Positions 17,286 to 26,589 are shown, counted from the stretch's first letter. The stretch is DNA of 64,000 bases from Streptomyces sp. WZ-12 (GCF_028898845.1 NZ_CP118574.1:6297001-6361000); one strand, 5' to 3'. The notes: generated by a model from the letters alone, not told the origin. A program made the numbers and translations.

Positions 17286-18326
17286 ATGGCCTATGTGCCG
17301 ATTCTCAAAGGCAAGGCGGGTGAGTTCAGAGCTCTGGAGCACGCGACCTCCGACGTGAGGGAGCGGCTCCGACCAGTGATGGAGATCGTGCCCGACCCTG
17401 ATGTGCGGGACGTCCTCGAAACGTTCTGCCGTCATGCCATGGACGCTGTCCCGCTGGGCGAGATGCTGACGGTCGACTGCGGGGCACTGCCCACGCAGCA
17501 GGTCCTGCAGGAAGACGCTGGCGGGCCCGTGGCACGGATCAGTGAGTCTCTCGCACTCAGAGGCATCGAACTGTGCCCGGTAGTGCGGCTCACGGATGGC
17601 CAGGAATCGGTGCGTGAAGCCCGCGAGGCCGTGGCTGGACATGGGAGGGGCGTTTGCCTGCGCATTCCCGTCACACCGTCCGCGGCGATGCCGTCGCCCT
17701 CTCCCGACCTGCACGGTGTCCGACGGCTGCTGAAAGCCCTCTCCGTGGACGTCGACGAGACGGACCTGCTCCTGGACGCGGGACCCGTTCACGCCGGGGC
17801 CCGTGCCAAGACGTTGGAAGGGTGCCTGCTGGCAGCCCTGGACCGGCTGGCCCGATGGCCGTGGCGCCACGTCTGCGTGGCTGCCGGGGGCTTCCCGCCG
17901 AACCTCAAGGGTTTCCCGCGGGGGAAGGCCACCGCCGTCGCCCGCCACGACGCGCGCCTATGGCAGCAAGTCACCGAACGCTGGAACGGCGAGCCGCCCG
18001 ACTTCGGGGATTTCGGAGTGACGCACCCGCACATGCCGGCGAAGTCCCGTCGCCCTCCTGACCCCAATATGCGCTACACCACCAAGACCGACTGGCAGGT
18101 GTTCGTCTACCCCCGCATCCGTGCTGGGAACGACGACTTCTTCGTACTGAGCGAGGATCTGGTGGCCTCGCCGTACTGGCCCACGGCCGGCTCCGGTACA
18201 TCATGGGGCGACCAGCAGGTGCTGGAATGCGCCCGACGCCGTCGACCGAAGGCGGGCGGCGGCACGGAGTGGAGGGCTTGGGCCACCTCACACCATCTCG
18301 CCGTCGTGGCAACGGAGTTGGGGTAA
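17286..18326 (+). CDS. Beta-family protein (T4 Beta-protein-like)
   Basis: The 346-residue protein starts MAYVPILKGKAGEFRAL, the hallmark opening of the Beta protein family (PF14350). It continues with RPVMEIVPDPDVRDVLE and ends with FVYPRIRAGNDDFFVLSEDL. Members are found in phages and in bacterial accessory loci, often among defence genes; their activity is not established. ATG 17286 and ATG 17274 are both possible starts. Base use is slightly less GC-extreme than the flanking core genes, which fits acquisition. No partner gene is directly coupled to it. Confidence 0.75.
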   Translation: MAYVPILKGKAGEFRALEHATSDVRERLRPVMEIVPDPDVRDVLETFCRHAMDAVPLGEMLTVDCGALPTQQVLQEDAGGPVARISESLALRGIELCPVVRLTDGQESVREAREAVAGHGRGVCLRIPVTPSAAMPSPSPDLHGVRRLLKALSVDVDETDLLLDAGPVHAGARAKTLEGCLLAALDRLARWPWRHVCVAAGGFPPNLKGFPRGKATAVARHDARLWQQVTERWNGEPPDFGDFGVTHPHMPAKSRRPPDPNMRYTTKTDWQVFVYPRIRAGNDDFFVLSEDLVASPYWPTAGSGTSWGDQQVLECARRRRPKAGGGTEWRAWATSHHLAVVATELG

Positions 18327-18636
18327 CCCCTGCGAAGGGTGTGCCCCAATACAGCCTGCCTCTCCAGGGCATCGAGGTCGGTCATGACGTCGTTCTCCGA
18401 GATGTCCGTGCGGGGGGCTTCGTCGAGGAGTCGACCCGACGTTCGGCAGCACCGGTCGTTGAAGTTGGCCGCCCCGGTCGTTTGTTCAAGCGCCCGCCCG
18501 TCTTCCCTGTCGCGGGTAACGGCTGCGGGACGCGGCCGGGAGAACGTCTCGGTTCCGAGTTCACGATCAAGGCCTATGGAGGCTCTTACTAGATGGAGGG
18601 CGCCCTGGGTTCATCGCCTGTTCGGGAAAGGACAAG
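18327..18636. other. Intergenic region, nothing clear
   Basis: This gap of 310 bases has no ORF with a ribosome site on the plus strand. A minus-strand reading near 18330-18480 (TDISENDVMTDLDALERQA) looks protein-like and may be a gene remnant, but it has no start and no recognised family. Confidence 0.35.
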
Positions 18637-18888
18637 ATGAATACCGCGACAGTTGTCATCACCATTGGATCGATCATCGCCACCAAGTCGTGTGCCCTGC
18701 TGAGCCTTTGGATGCGGCTGCGTTGGCGGGTGCGTCGTGAGCAAGCCCGGCATCAGTACGTAGTCGGTGTTGCCGAGGCGGTGGCCAACGGCGCCCGGTT
18801 GAAGCTCGAAGAACGGTGTGGCAGAGAATGTTGCTTCCGTATGGAAATCACTCACGGCTCGACCGACCGGGAGGACCGGGCGGCGTGA
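18637..18888 (+). CDS. Small single-pass membrane protein, first gene of a sigma-factor triad
   Basis: The 83-residue protein starts at ATG 18637, with AAAGGAC upstream. The N terminus holds one hydrophobic segment (ATVVITIGSIIATKSCALLSLWM, residues about 4-26). A basic patch (RLRWRVRREQARHQ) and a cytoplasmic tail follow. Its stop overlaps the GTG of the sigma-factor gene (GTGA), so the two are co-translated. A role as membrane anchor or regulator of that sigma factor is inferred from coupling only. Confidence 0.75.
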   Translation: MNTATVVITIGSIIATKSCALLSLWMRLRWRVRREQARHQYVVGVAEAVANGARLKLEERCGRECCFRMEITHGSTDREDRAA

Positions 18889-19463
18889 GTGATTACGATC
18901 CAGAAGAAGGCGCCAACTCCTCGGCGACTGCTCCTGTCATAAGCCACGGTCCGTCCAAGGAACACCACCAGTTACGGCACGAGTCGGATGCGGAGTTCTC
19001 CGCCTTCTATCGCGAAACCATTCGGCCACTGGCGGCCTTCCTGATCAACCAGGGTGCCACCGTGCATGTTGCTGCGGACATCGCCCAGGACACCATGACC
19101 ACTGCCTATCGGCGCTGGAATGACCTGCGTACGCCCAAAGCCTGGGCGTACAAGGTGGCTTCCCGAGCGCTGATCCGAAAGATTGCTGCCGTCGAAGAAG
19201 ACCTGGTCGACGACCTTCCTGAACCGACATCACTGCTGACCCGCCCGGATGCCATAGCGGAGTGGGAGGCCCGGCACGACGCGCTGCCCCTCTTGCGCAG
19301 CTTGCCGCCCAGACAGCGTCAGATCCTGGCCTGGACGATGGCCGGCTTCACGCCTGGAGACATCGCGAACGAGCTCGATCTGCCGGCCGACACCGTACGC
19401 GCCAACCTCAAAAAGGCTCGCCGCGCCGCGGTCGCCTACCTCGGGGTACGGGAGGAGGAATAG
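18885..19463 (+). CDS. ECF-like RNA polymerase sigma factor
   Basis: The 192-residue protein starts at GTG 18885. Region 2 spans about residues 35-100 (EFSAFYRETIRPLAAFLI, ADIAQDTMTTAYRRWNDL). Region 4 is at about 135-185 (LPPRQRQILAWTMAGFTPGD, LDLPADTVRANLKKARRA). Its start overlaps the end of the small membrane gene, and its stop shares a base with the GTG of the repeat-protein gene (TAGTG), so the three genes form one coupled unit. No classical anti-sigma gene with a zinc motif is present. The target promoter is unknown. Confidence 0.9.
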   Translation: MSDYDPEEGANSSATAPVISHGPSKEHHQLRHESDAEFSAFYRETIRPLAAFLINQGATVHVAADIAQDTMTTAYRRWNDLRTPKAWAYKVASRALIRKIAAVEEDLVDDLPEPTSLLTRPDAIAEWEARHDALPLLRSLPPRQRQILAWTMAGFTPGDIANELDLPADTVRANLKKARRAAVAYLGVREEE

Positions 19464-20509
19464 TGACCCATCGCCTGGAACGAGGCTCCGGCGGCCAGGC
19501 CGTGAACAAGTGGCTCGACCAGCACCAGCACACCCTGCTCACCACTCTGGACATAGTCTTCGACACCGAGGCAGGCTTGCGTGAAGTCTTGTTCCAGTCC
19601 CGCCATGACTCTGCCGTGGATGGCCTCGACGCCATCCTCGACGCTGAAGCCGGCCTCAAAGCCATTCTGCCCGCTCCCGTCCAGCCTCCGCCCACCACAC
19701 GTCCTGTCGTACGCGAGGTGCCGCACCAACACGCACGTGTAAGGGGCACCTTTCACTCTGTCGCCCCAACCGACCGCATGGCTCTTCGGGGCAACCCCGA
19801 GGTCACTGCGGCAAGTTACAACCTCGGCCGGGCTCTCGACCTCATGCGTAACCCAGACCCTGACCTCGTCCTTGACCGTGCCCTCAACCTTGCCCGAGAC
19901 CTGGCTCTGGACCTGAGCCGTGCCCGCGACCTCGACTTCGGCTGCGACTTCAGTGTCGACGACGACCTGGATCGCGATCTCACCCGCGCCTGTGTCCTCG
20001 CTGGCAATCTCGCCGGCAGTCTCAACACGGCCCGCGCTCGCGATCTCGTCCACGACCTCAACATCGCGCGTGACCTCAACATCGCCCGTGTCCACGATCT
20101 CGGCGCCGCTCGCAACCGTGCCCGCGACCTCAACGCCGTCCTCGGCCTCGCCTGGGGCATGGGCGGTGACCTCGGCCGTGCCCGGGCCCTGACATGTGCT
20201 CTCGTTGACGTCCGGGTCAACCAGGTTGGTCGCGCCATCGGTCTGGCACTCCGCAGGGAACTGCCTGCCTTCGACAAGGACTCGTTGCATGCGTTCCTGC
20301 ACGACTTCACTACAGCCGATCTGAGTTCCGCCGACCTGAACGGCATTGACCTCAGCAGGGTGCGCTGGTCCGAGCACGGAACGAAGTGGCCACCGGCAGT
20401 GGATGTCGGAGACCTCAAGGACCGTTCGACGGAAACCACACCGGGCAGTAAGACCTGGATCGTCCGGTCGGGTACCGCAACCATCCGGGACTTGGCCGGA
20501 ATGGGCTAG
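19463..20509 (+). CDS. Repeat-rich protein coupled to the sigma factor, with pentapeptide-like C terminus
   Basis: The 348-residue protein starts at GTG 19463, sharing one base with the sigma stop. The N terminus has two similar helices (LDIVFDTEAGLREVL at 29-43, LDAILDAEAGLKAIL at 55-69). Residues about 120-245 are low-complexity units of the form ARDLxxARDL or DLNIARDLNIARVHDL. The end has ADLSSADLNGIDL (about 285-297), like a pentapeptide repeat, then RWSEHGTKWP. The architecture suggests an extended helical or solenoid scaffold. Function is unknown; coupling points to a regulatory role with the sigma factor and membrane protein. Confidence 0.8.
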   Translation: MTHRLERGSGGQAVNKWLDQHQHTLLTTLDIVFDTEAGLREVLFQSRHDSAVDGLDAILDAEAGLKAILPAPVQPPPTTRPVVREVPHQHARVRGTFHSVAPTDRMALRGNPEVTAASYNLGRALDLMRNPDPDLVLDRALNLARDLALDLSRARDLDFGCDFSVDDDLDRDLTRACVLAGNLAGSLNTARARDLVHDLNIARDLNIARVHDLGAARNRARDLNAVLGLAWGMGGDLGRARALTCALVDVRVNQVGRAIGLALRRELPAFDKDSLHAFLHDFTTADLSSADLNGIDLSRVRWSEHGTKWPPAVDVGDLKDRSTETTPGSKTWIVRSGTATIRDLAGMG

Positions 20510-20840
20510 GGCCCGTTTCTGCGATCCGCGTCGAGCCAGGGTGGAACTCTGACCGGTGCCAGGAAACCGGGCGGAGAAGCTGAGTGCGCCGAGCGATCAA
20601 CAATCGTCGGGTGTCGTCACCGGTAACCCCATTCACCGGTCCGCAACGAAGAAGATGCAGACGGGGCGTCAACGTGGTCGACCGTCGAGGGGAAAGAACC
20701 CCGACGCACCGGTCGAAGCAAGTGAGGGCCCGCAAACGCAGCGAGGTAATTACCTTCAAGGCGCTTCCTGCATACAGGACACTGGTGAACACGCGGACCT
20801 GTGACAAAAACAGGGGCTGGTTGCACCGTCCCCGTATACA

Positions 20841-20886
20841 ACCGTCGGCCGTGTGCTCCCGAAACGGGAAGCACACGGCCGACGGT
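20841..20886. terminator. Long hairpin, probably the original glnA terminator
   Basis: The arm ACCGTCGGCCGTGTGCTCCC pairs with its complement except for one bulged A, around a loop GAAAC. It lies 49 bases from the left att core, which is the chromosomal copy of the glnA 3' end. Before the element integrated, this hairpin would have followed the glnA stop codon directly. Confidence 0.65.
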
Positions 20887-20934
20887 CCTAAAACGGCCCA
20901 GGGAGGCAGAATCCCACCCGGATCCGCGGTGTTC

Positions 20935-20954
20935 TTAGATGTCGAAGTACAGCT
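20935..20954. repeat. Left attachment site core of the integrative element
   Basis: Exact 20-base copy of the last six codons and stop of glnA (TTAGATGTCGAAGTACAGCT on the plus strand), identical to 38890-38909. The flanking base differs at each end, so the identity is exactly 20 bases. Confidence 0.9.
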
Positions 20955-20999
20955 ATACGAACCGTCTGACCTGCGCGGATCCATGCTGACCGACGGGTC

Positions 21000-21019
21000 C
21001 GGTGCACAATCGGTGCACA
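21000..21019. repeat. Left arm-type repeats CGGTGCACA-n2-CGGTGCACA
   Basis: Two direct copies of CGGTGCACA separated by two bases lie 45 bases inside the left core. The same arrangement occurs at 38767-38786 inside the right core. The layout suggests arm-binding sites of the element's integrase. Confidence 0.65.
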
Positions 21020-21158
21020 TGGCAGGGAAGGCAGGTGTTTGTCTGGGCCTGCTGACCGGTTAGCGCACCCTCAGCCGGGCCATGACCTATTTGAGGCGGC
21101 GCATCACTGGTCGCCGCCGGCCGGACGAGCTCCACTCGTCGGGAGCTCTGTGAGCGCG

Positions 21159-22556
21159 CTACCGGGCGGCCTTGGCGCACGGCGAGGCGCGATGGGAGAC
21201 GAATCTAATACGGGCATCCTCCAAACGGATGCTCGTCTTCCGGCTGCTGGCAGGATCCCAGAACTCGACTCGGTCGCCGGATTGCGTGAAGATCACCACC
21301 GGATGGTCGTGGGGAGGCGGTGTCCCGTAGTATGGCGCCTCGGAAGAGGTCGGTTCCACGCACGCGTACTCGGCGCTGACGCCGAAGTACTCCGGGATGT
21401 CCCGGCCAGCCGAGGCGAGCGCGCGGTTCTCCGCGCCGTTGCGGGCCGCCGTGTGGAGGACGAGCAGGCTGAATAGCATGCCCATGCCTATACCCAGGGT
21501 CATCGCGGGTGCCCAGGACAGCCACAGCCCCTGGACCCGCAGGGAGGGGGCGAGGAGCCGCATCCAACCCAGGTACGCCACCGGCAGCAGCGCAGCCGAG
21601 ACGAACACACACAGCACCCAGAGCCCCGCCTGGATGTCGCCCAGCCCGTCGGTCTCTGGCGCGGGGCGCACCCCAAATGCCGACAAGTAGGCCCGCTGGA
21701 CGAGCGTCCCGAGCCACGGCACGAGGGGAACCACGAGCGGTACTGCCAGCGGGACGAGCCACGGAAGCGCGCGGTGCGTGGGGGTGCGCCGCGCCGCCAG
21801 GTACGTTCCACCCAGCAGGTAGCCTCCGACCGCAACCACGAGCGGGCCGCCAATCCGTGGGCTGTCCGCGCCGATCGCGGGCCAGAGCCCGGCGCCGAGC
21901 AGACAGATCGCTGTCGCAGTAACGACGAGCGCTAGGGCGGCCAGAGCATGCCAGCCCCGGGACGCTGAGGGCCTGCCGACTTCATGGACGCCCGGGTCCA
22001 GTCGCCGCAGTACCAGCGGGTGGTGCGAAAGCGCGGCCCTGGCGGCGCGTCGGGTGCGTGCCAGGCGGCGTTCCCGGGGCTCGTCGAGCCCGGCCGGGAC
22101 GCGGACCAGCCGGACAGTGCCCGCATGCGGGTCGTGCTCGCCCGTCCGCATGGCCGAGTGGAGGGCGTGGCGGAGCCGTCGGTTCACTGGCCTCCGCCTG
22201 CCCCGCAGGTGCCACTCGATCTGCGGCTGGTGGACGCGCTCCACGAGCGTGGCGTCACGGCAGTGCAGGGAGAGTTCGGCGTTCTGGGCCAGCGTGTCCA
22301 GGGTGGCGACCGCCTGTTCCACCGCTGTCTCGCGCACGCCGCGGATACGGACTTCGATCACGCGGAGCGTCCAGCTGGTCTCCGTGGTCACCGTGGTCTC
22401 CCCGGCCAGCGGCTCGCGTAGGGGCCAGCCCATCGCGTCGCACACCTGCCGGAGCAGGTCCAGCTCCTCAGGGCGGTTCAGGACTGAGGCGACGACGTGG
22501 ACGCGGCGGTTGAAGGGCTGCGTGGCTGGGCCCGATGCTGAAGTCGACGTGCTCAT
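21159..22556 (-). CDS. Multi-pass membrane protein of unknown function (element cargo)
   Basis: The 465-residue protein has an N-terminal soluble part of about 200 residues (VVASVLNRPEELDLLRQV, an Arg-rich region near 130-170). About five hydrophobic segments follow between residues 200 and 390 (for example WHALAALALVVTATAICLLG, LWVLCVFVSAALLPVAYLGW). A short C-terminal domain faces one side of the membrane (HPVVIFTQSGDRVEFWDP). I recognise no family. It lies between the left att site and the integrase, on the same strand as the integrase. Confidence 0.7.
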   Translation of the reverse strand: MSTSTSASGPATQPFNRRVHVVASVLNRPEELDLLRQVCDAMGWPLREPLAGETTVTTETSWTLRVIEVRIRGVRETAVEQAVATLDTLAQNAELSLHCRDATLVERVHQPQIEWHLRGRRRPVNRRLRHALHSAMRTGEHDPHAGTVRLVRVPAGLDEPRERRLARTRRAARAALSHHPLVLRRLDPGVHEVGRPSASRGWHALAALALVVTATAICLLGAGLWPAIGADSPRIGGPLVVAVGGYLLGGTYLAARRTPTHRALPWLVPLAVPLVVPLVPWLGTLVQRAYLSAFGVRPAPETDGLGDIQAGLWVLCVFVSAALLPVAYLGWMRLLAPSLRVQGLWLSWAPAMTLGIGMGMLFSLLVLHTAARNGAENRALASAGRDIPEYFGVSAEYACVEPTSSEAPYYGTPPPHDHPVVIFTQSGDRVEFWDPASSRKTSIRLEDARIRFVSHRASPCAKAAR

Positions 22557-22691
22557 AAGGTGATTCTGCCGTCACATCCCTGTGCGCCGCCCGGCCCCGG
22601 CACGCTGGCAGCTCCGTGGGCCATCCCAGAACTATTCCGGTCAAGGCATAGTCCGCCGGCCACACTTCGGGAATCTGGCGAGTCATCTCGG

Positions 22692-23969
22692 TTAAGCCGC
22701 GAACCGGTACCGCTTACCGATCGCCTTGCGGGCCTTCTCGACCGCGCCCGTCACGCGGTGGACGTACCGCCGCAGCGTGAACGCCGGATCCTCGTGGCCG
22801 AGGAGATCGGCGAGGGTGTAGACGTCGACACCTTCGTTGATAGCCTCGGAAGCGAAGAGGTGCCGCAGAGCGTGCATCATCTTGTCCCGGCACTCTTCCC
22901 ACTTGCGCCCCTTGCCAACGGGCTTGTCGTTGAGGGCATTTATCGCCCCGATCGCCTCCAGAGCCTCCTTCCAGAGGTAGTTGAAGTAGTTCTTGTTCAG
23001 CGGTTTGCGCTCCCGCGTGGTGAACACCAGGCGCACGGTGACCGGTTCACCGTCCTTGGTCATCCACGGCAGGGTGACCTCGACCGGCGGGTGCTTGCGC
23101 ATGTGCTCGGCGAGCCGCACGGCCAACTCGTCGCCGACCGGCACGAAGCGGTCCTTGGGGTCATCATCGGTGCCACCCTTCGGAGGGGCGAAGACGAGCG
23201 TGCCGCGGTCGTGGGTGATCTGGCGGCGTATGTGAACGACCTTGTCCTTCTGCAGCCAGTTGACGTCCTCGGGGCTGAACCCGAAGATCTCGCCCTGTCG
23301 CATGCCGAGTCCTCGGCCGCAGTCGACGGTGGCCTGGTAGCGGTCGGGTAGGTGCTCGCGCACGGCGTCCGTCTGTTCCCAGGACAGCGGCACGTCCTTC
23401 GCCGCCTTCTTCGAGCGCCTCGGCTTGACGCGCTTCACCGAGCCTGTCTCACAAGGGTTCTTGGCGATCAGGTCGTCGTCCACGGCCATGGCCAGTATCG
23501 ACGACAGGTGCGTGAAGATCAGCCCGACGGTCGTCTCGTCCAGCACCTGCAGCCGGCGCTTGATCCAGGTCTGCACGGTGGACGACTTGATCTGGCGCAG
23601 TTTGAGTGAGCCCAGCGGCCCGATGATGTGGTTGCGGACGCGGGACTCGTACTGTGCGTGGGTCCGAGGATTGTCGAACGTCTGGTTCTCCAACCACCGC
23701 TCGGCCACTGCCTTGAGCTGGGCCTCGCCCTTCCTGGGGTCGACATACGTGCCGTCGTCGACGCTGCCCTGCATCTTGGTGAGATGTTGCCGGGCGTCCT
23801 CGTACCGGTCGAAGCTCTCGCTCTGCTGCTCGCCGTCGGGGTCGCGCCACCGGGCCAACCACCTCTTGCCGCGACCGTGTTCGCGAGAGGGGACCTTGTT
23901 GTGGGCCGTGCACTTCTCCTCGTCGGCCTGCGGCCGCTTCTTGTGCCAGCGGTCGTACGGCTCAGCCAC
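22692..23969 (-). CDS. int: Tyrosine recombinase integrase
   Basis: The 425-residue integrase is responsible for site-specific insertion at glnA. It has an N-terminal arm-binding region, a SAM-like core-binding domain (residues about 85-190), then the catalytic domain with Arg in GLGMRQGEIFG, H-x-x-R in HALRHLFAS, His in LLGHEDP and the nucleophile Tyr in LRRYVH. I took GTG 23969 (VAEPYDRWHKK) as start because it overlaps the 3' end of the XRE gene by eight bases. The reading further upstream runs inside that gene. Int and XRE form a unit transcribed toward the left att site. Confidence 0.93.
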   Translation of the reverse strand: MAEPYDRWHKKRPQADEEKCTAHNKVPSREHGRGKRWLARWRDPDGEQQSESFDRYEDARQHLTKMQGSVDDGTYVDPRKGEAQLKAVAERWLENQTFDNPRTHAQYESRVRNHIIGPLGSLKLRQIKSSTVQTWIKRRLQVLDETTVGLIFTHLSSILAMAVDDDLIAKNPCETGSVKRVKPRRSKKAAKDVPLSWEQTDAVREHLPDRYQATVDCGRGLGMRQGEIFGFSPEDVNWLQKDKVVHIRRQITHDRGTLVFAPPKGGTDDDPKDRFVPVGDELAVRLAEHMRKHPPVEVTLPWMTKDGEPVTVRLVFTTRERKPLNKNYFNYLWKEALEAIGAINALNDKPVGKGRKWEECRDKMMHALRHLFASEAINEGVDVYTLADLLGHEDPAFTLRRYVHRVTGAVEKARKAIGKRYRFAA

Positions 23970-24228
23970 GTGGCGCCGCCAGGGAGACCGGGAGCAGGGA
24001 GGCAGGAGCAACGCGGAGGGCGGTGGCGATGACGACGAGGTCGTCGACGTCGCAGCGGCGGCGGGCGCGTTCGGTGCGGCTGACGGCGGTGTTGGTGAGC
24101 GGTCGTCCGAGGGCGGTGCAGCGCTCGGCGAGCTGCTGCTGGGAGTGGGCGCGGGCCAGGCGCAGGTGCTCGATATTGCGGGCAGCCTGGATTCCGGCGG
24201 GGCCTGTTTCTACGGGTCGTGTTGCCAT
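23962..24228 (-). CDS. XRE-family helix-turn-helix regulator
   Basis: The 88-residue protein is a single HTH_XRE domain (NIEHLRLARAHSQQQLAERC, LTNTAVSRTERARRR). It overlaps the integrase start by eight bases, so it is produced together with Int and probably controls excision or its own promoter. An AGAGTT/AACTCT inverted repeat 38 bases upstream of its start is a candidate operator. Confidence 0.88.
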   Translation of the reverse strand: MATRPVETGPAGIQAARNIEHLRLARAHSQQQLAERCTALGRPLTNTAVSRTERARRRCDVDDLVVIATALRVAPASLLPVSLAAPRG

Positions 24229-24659
24229 GACGGACAGCTGTAACTCGAATTGCCGGGTCGTGGCAAGAGTTAGTTCTAAAACTCTCCAGTACTCGTAGGC
24301 GCGGGGAATTGTCGACCGTGACGTCCGATTCGGTGAGGCCGGAATTCTGTGCTACGGTCCGCGCCGCCGCTGCGGCACTAGGCAACAGCACCCCCTTCGC
24401 AGCCCCGCTGGCCTCGGCGTTCGCGGCCAGCGATCCGGTCGGCACCGCTGGGATTTTCCGGCAAGAAACGGACAGATGTGGCGCGGGGCTTTTCGCTGAT
24501 GAAGATCAACAGCGAATTAGGGTCTACGGTTTTAGTCCACTCGGCGAGGCGCCGTTTGGTGTGGCCGCCGGAGTGTCCGCAAAATGCTGCTGGATGCGGC
24601 AGGAAACCTGTGGCTATCTTGTCCATCCCCGAATCCCCGAATCCCCGCGAAGGAGCCCC
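24229..24659. other. Divergent control region between the xre-int and xis genes
   Basis: These 431 bases are clearly less GC-rich than the surroundings, as expected for divergent promoters. They contain the AGAGTT-n8-AACTCT inverted repeat at 24266-24285 and GAAGGAG before the ATG at 24660. No gene with a ribosome site lies within. Confidence 0.6.
24266..24285. promoter_or_regulatory. Candidate operator (inverted repeat) upstream of xre-int
   Basis: AGAGTT and AACTCT are separated by eight bases, 38 bases before the XRE start codon. Confidence 0.35.
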
Positions 24660-24890
24660 ATGCCCAAAACCCCACGCCTCGCAGCGCCCTCCGGCACGGA
24701 GGATCGTGCGCCGCTGGCCACGCCGGAGGACGTCGCCGCCTACCTCGGTGTGCCGGTGAAGACTCTCTACCAGTGGCGGCACCGCCGGATCGGCCCGAAC
24801 GCCCTCAAGGTCGGCCGACACCTTCGCTACCGCTGGGCGGAGGTGGATGCGTGGCTTACTGCCCAGTCCGCGTACGACCTCACGGCATAG
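24660..24890 (+). CDS. xis: Excisionase-like helix-turn-helix protein
   Basis: The 76-residue protein starts at ATG 24660, with GAAGGAG five bases upstream. It is a MerR/Xis-type winged helix: LATPEDVAAYLGVPVKTLYQ, then WRHRRIGPNALKVGRHLRYR, then WAEVDAWL. It is expected to bend DNA at the att sites and direct the integrase toward excision. It is transcribed away from the integrase and toward the ATPase and mobilization genes. Confidence 0.85.
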   Translation: MPKTPRLAAPSGTEDRAPLATPEDVAAYLGVPVKTLYQWRHRRIGPNALKVGRHLRYRWAEVDAWLTAQSAYDLTA

Positions 24891-24908
24891 CCGGCGCCGG
24901 AGCAGTGC

Positions 24909-24936
24909 GGCCCTCGGCGCGCCAACGCCGAGGGCC
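24909..24936. terminator. Hairpin after the xis gene
   Basis: An 11-bp perfect stem GGCCCTCGGCG / CGCCGAGGGCC with a six-base loop begins 19 bases after the stop codon. Confidence 0.55.
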
Positions 24937-25029
24937 GGAGATTCCCCTGCACAGCACTCATCCCTGAACGAACGAGCCTGCAAGGGGCGGGACCTAGCCC
25001 GTCCTGCCCCTTGCCAGAGAGGAACGTCT

Positions 25030-26589
25030 ATGGAGGACTCTACGTCCCCCACCACCACGAACACATCCCCCACGATCTGGCCTACGGCCGCGATCCCCGG
25101 TCAGGGCATCCCCTATCGCCGCGCGGACCAGGCGGACAAGCGGTCCCCGAAAGCCGCGGTCCCGATATCCACGCCCAGCGGAAACGTGCAGGCCAGCGGC
25201 GCGAAAACGGGGACCGGTCCCCAAGCTGCGGGCATTGCACCAGGGGACCGCAACGGGGACCGTGATTCTGATCCCCGGCAGTCGCTGGGGACCGACGGTC
25301 CCCTGGCGGAGGCCGTGCAGCACAATGCCCCGGTCCCCGATGAGGGATCGGGCATCGGGGACCACGAAGGCGCCGGCGTCGAGGCGGCCGGTGACGGTGC
25401 CGCGCTGCTGGATGAGTTGCGGGCGGCGATCGGCAAGTACGTGGTGCTGCCCAGCCAGGAGGCGTTGACCGCGGTCACGCTGTGGGTGGCGGCGACGCAC
25501 ATCCAGACCGCGTTGCAGCACGCACCTCGCCTGGCGGTGATGAGTCCGACGAAGGGCTGCGGCAAGTCCCGTGTCCTGGACGTGCTCCACGAGACCGTCC
25601 ACAAGCCGATGATGACGGTGAACACTTCCCCGGCGGTCATCTTCCGCGTCATCGGCAAGATCCCGCCCACCCTGCTGGTGGACGAGGCGGACACCATCTT
25701 CGGCCCCAAGGCGAGTGGCGACAGTGAGATCCTGCGCGGTCTGCTGAACGCGGGCCATCAGCGCAACCGGCCCGCCTGGCGCATCTCCGGACCCGAGCAC
25801 AAGCCCACCCCGTTCCCGACCTTCGCGATGGCCGCGATCGCGGGAATCGGTGACCTTCCGGACACGATCACGGACCGGGCGGTCGTGCTGCGGATGCAGT
25901 AACGCAAGCCCGGTGAGAAGGTCGCTCCGTTCCGGTCGCGGTACGCGGTGCCCGAACTCAACGCGCTGCGTGACCAGTTGGCTGCTTGGCTGGTCCCGTT
26001 GCGGAGCACGGCTGCCCGCATGGTGCCCAAGATGCCGGTGGAGGACCGGGCGGCGGACACCTGGGAGCCGCTGGTCATCATCGCCGACCTGGCCGGCGGC
26101 CACTGGCCCACCAGCGCTCGCGCCGCCTGCCTGGCCATGACCCGGCACGAGGCGGTCCAGGACGAGCAGACCAGCCTGAAGACGCGGCTGCTGCGCGACA
26201 TCCACCGCATCTTCGAGCGGGAGAACAACCCCGAGGCGCTGTCCAGCCAGGATCTGGTCGCCGCCTTGATCCAGGACGCCGAGGCCCCGTGGGCGGAGTA
26301 CGGCACCAAGGGCCTGAACGCCTACCACCTGAGCATCCTGCTGCGGGACTTCGACATCCGCCCGGCCAACTACCGCTTCGACAAGGGCAGGCAGGCCAAG
26401 GCGTACATGCGCAATCGGTTCCTGGACGCCTGGGCCCGGCACTGCCCTGACCTCAGTGAGACGGCATCTGGCCCGGGACAGGGGGCCGCGCCCGCGCGCC
26501 TGGCCCACAGGCTGCCGTCCGCCGCGCCGACGGGGTCGCTGCCCATCGGTCCGCCCGGCGGCACTACTGGCCCTAAGCGCGCCCGTTAA
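25030..26589 (+). pseudogene. DUF3631-type ATPase/helicase gene interrupted by an in-frame TAA
   Basis: The reading starts at ATG 25030 (AGAGGAAC upstream). A disordered N terminus precedes an ATPase core with Walker A MSPTKGCGKSRVLD and Walker B TLLVDEADTIFG, as in DUF3631 proteins that serve actinomycete plasmids and integrative elements, probably in replication. The frame meets TAA at 25900-25902, in RMQ-stop-RKPGEK. It then continues in the same frame for 229 codons of typical DUF3631 sequence (ADTWEPLVIIADLAGGHWP). A single change from CAA or CAG would restore it. If real, the protein is truncated to 290 residues and replication may be lost. Confidence 0.85.

Noticed and set aside
20556..20804. 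Short plus-strand ORF just before the left att site
   Set aside because: No ribosome site, low-complexity composition and no similarity to known proteins; it sits in the former glnA downstream region.
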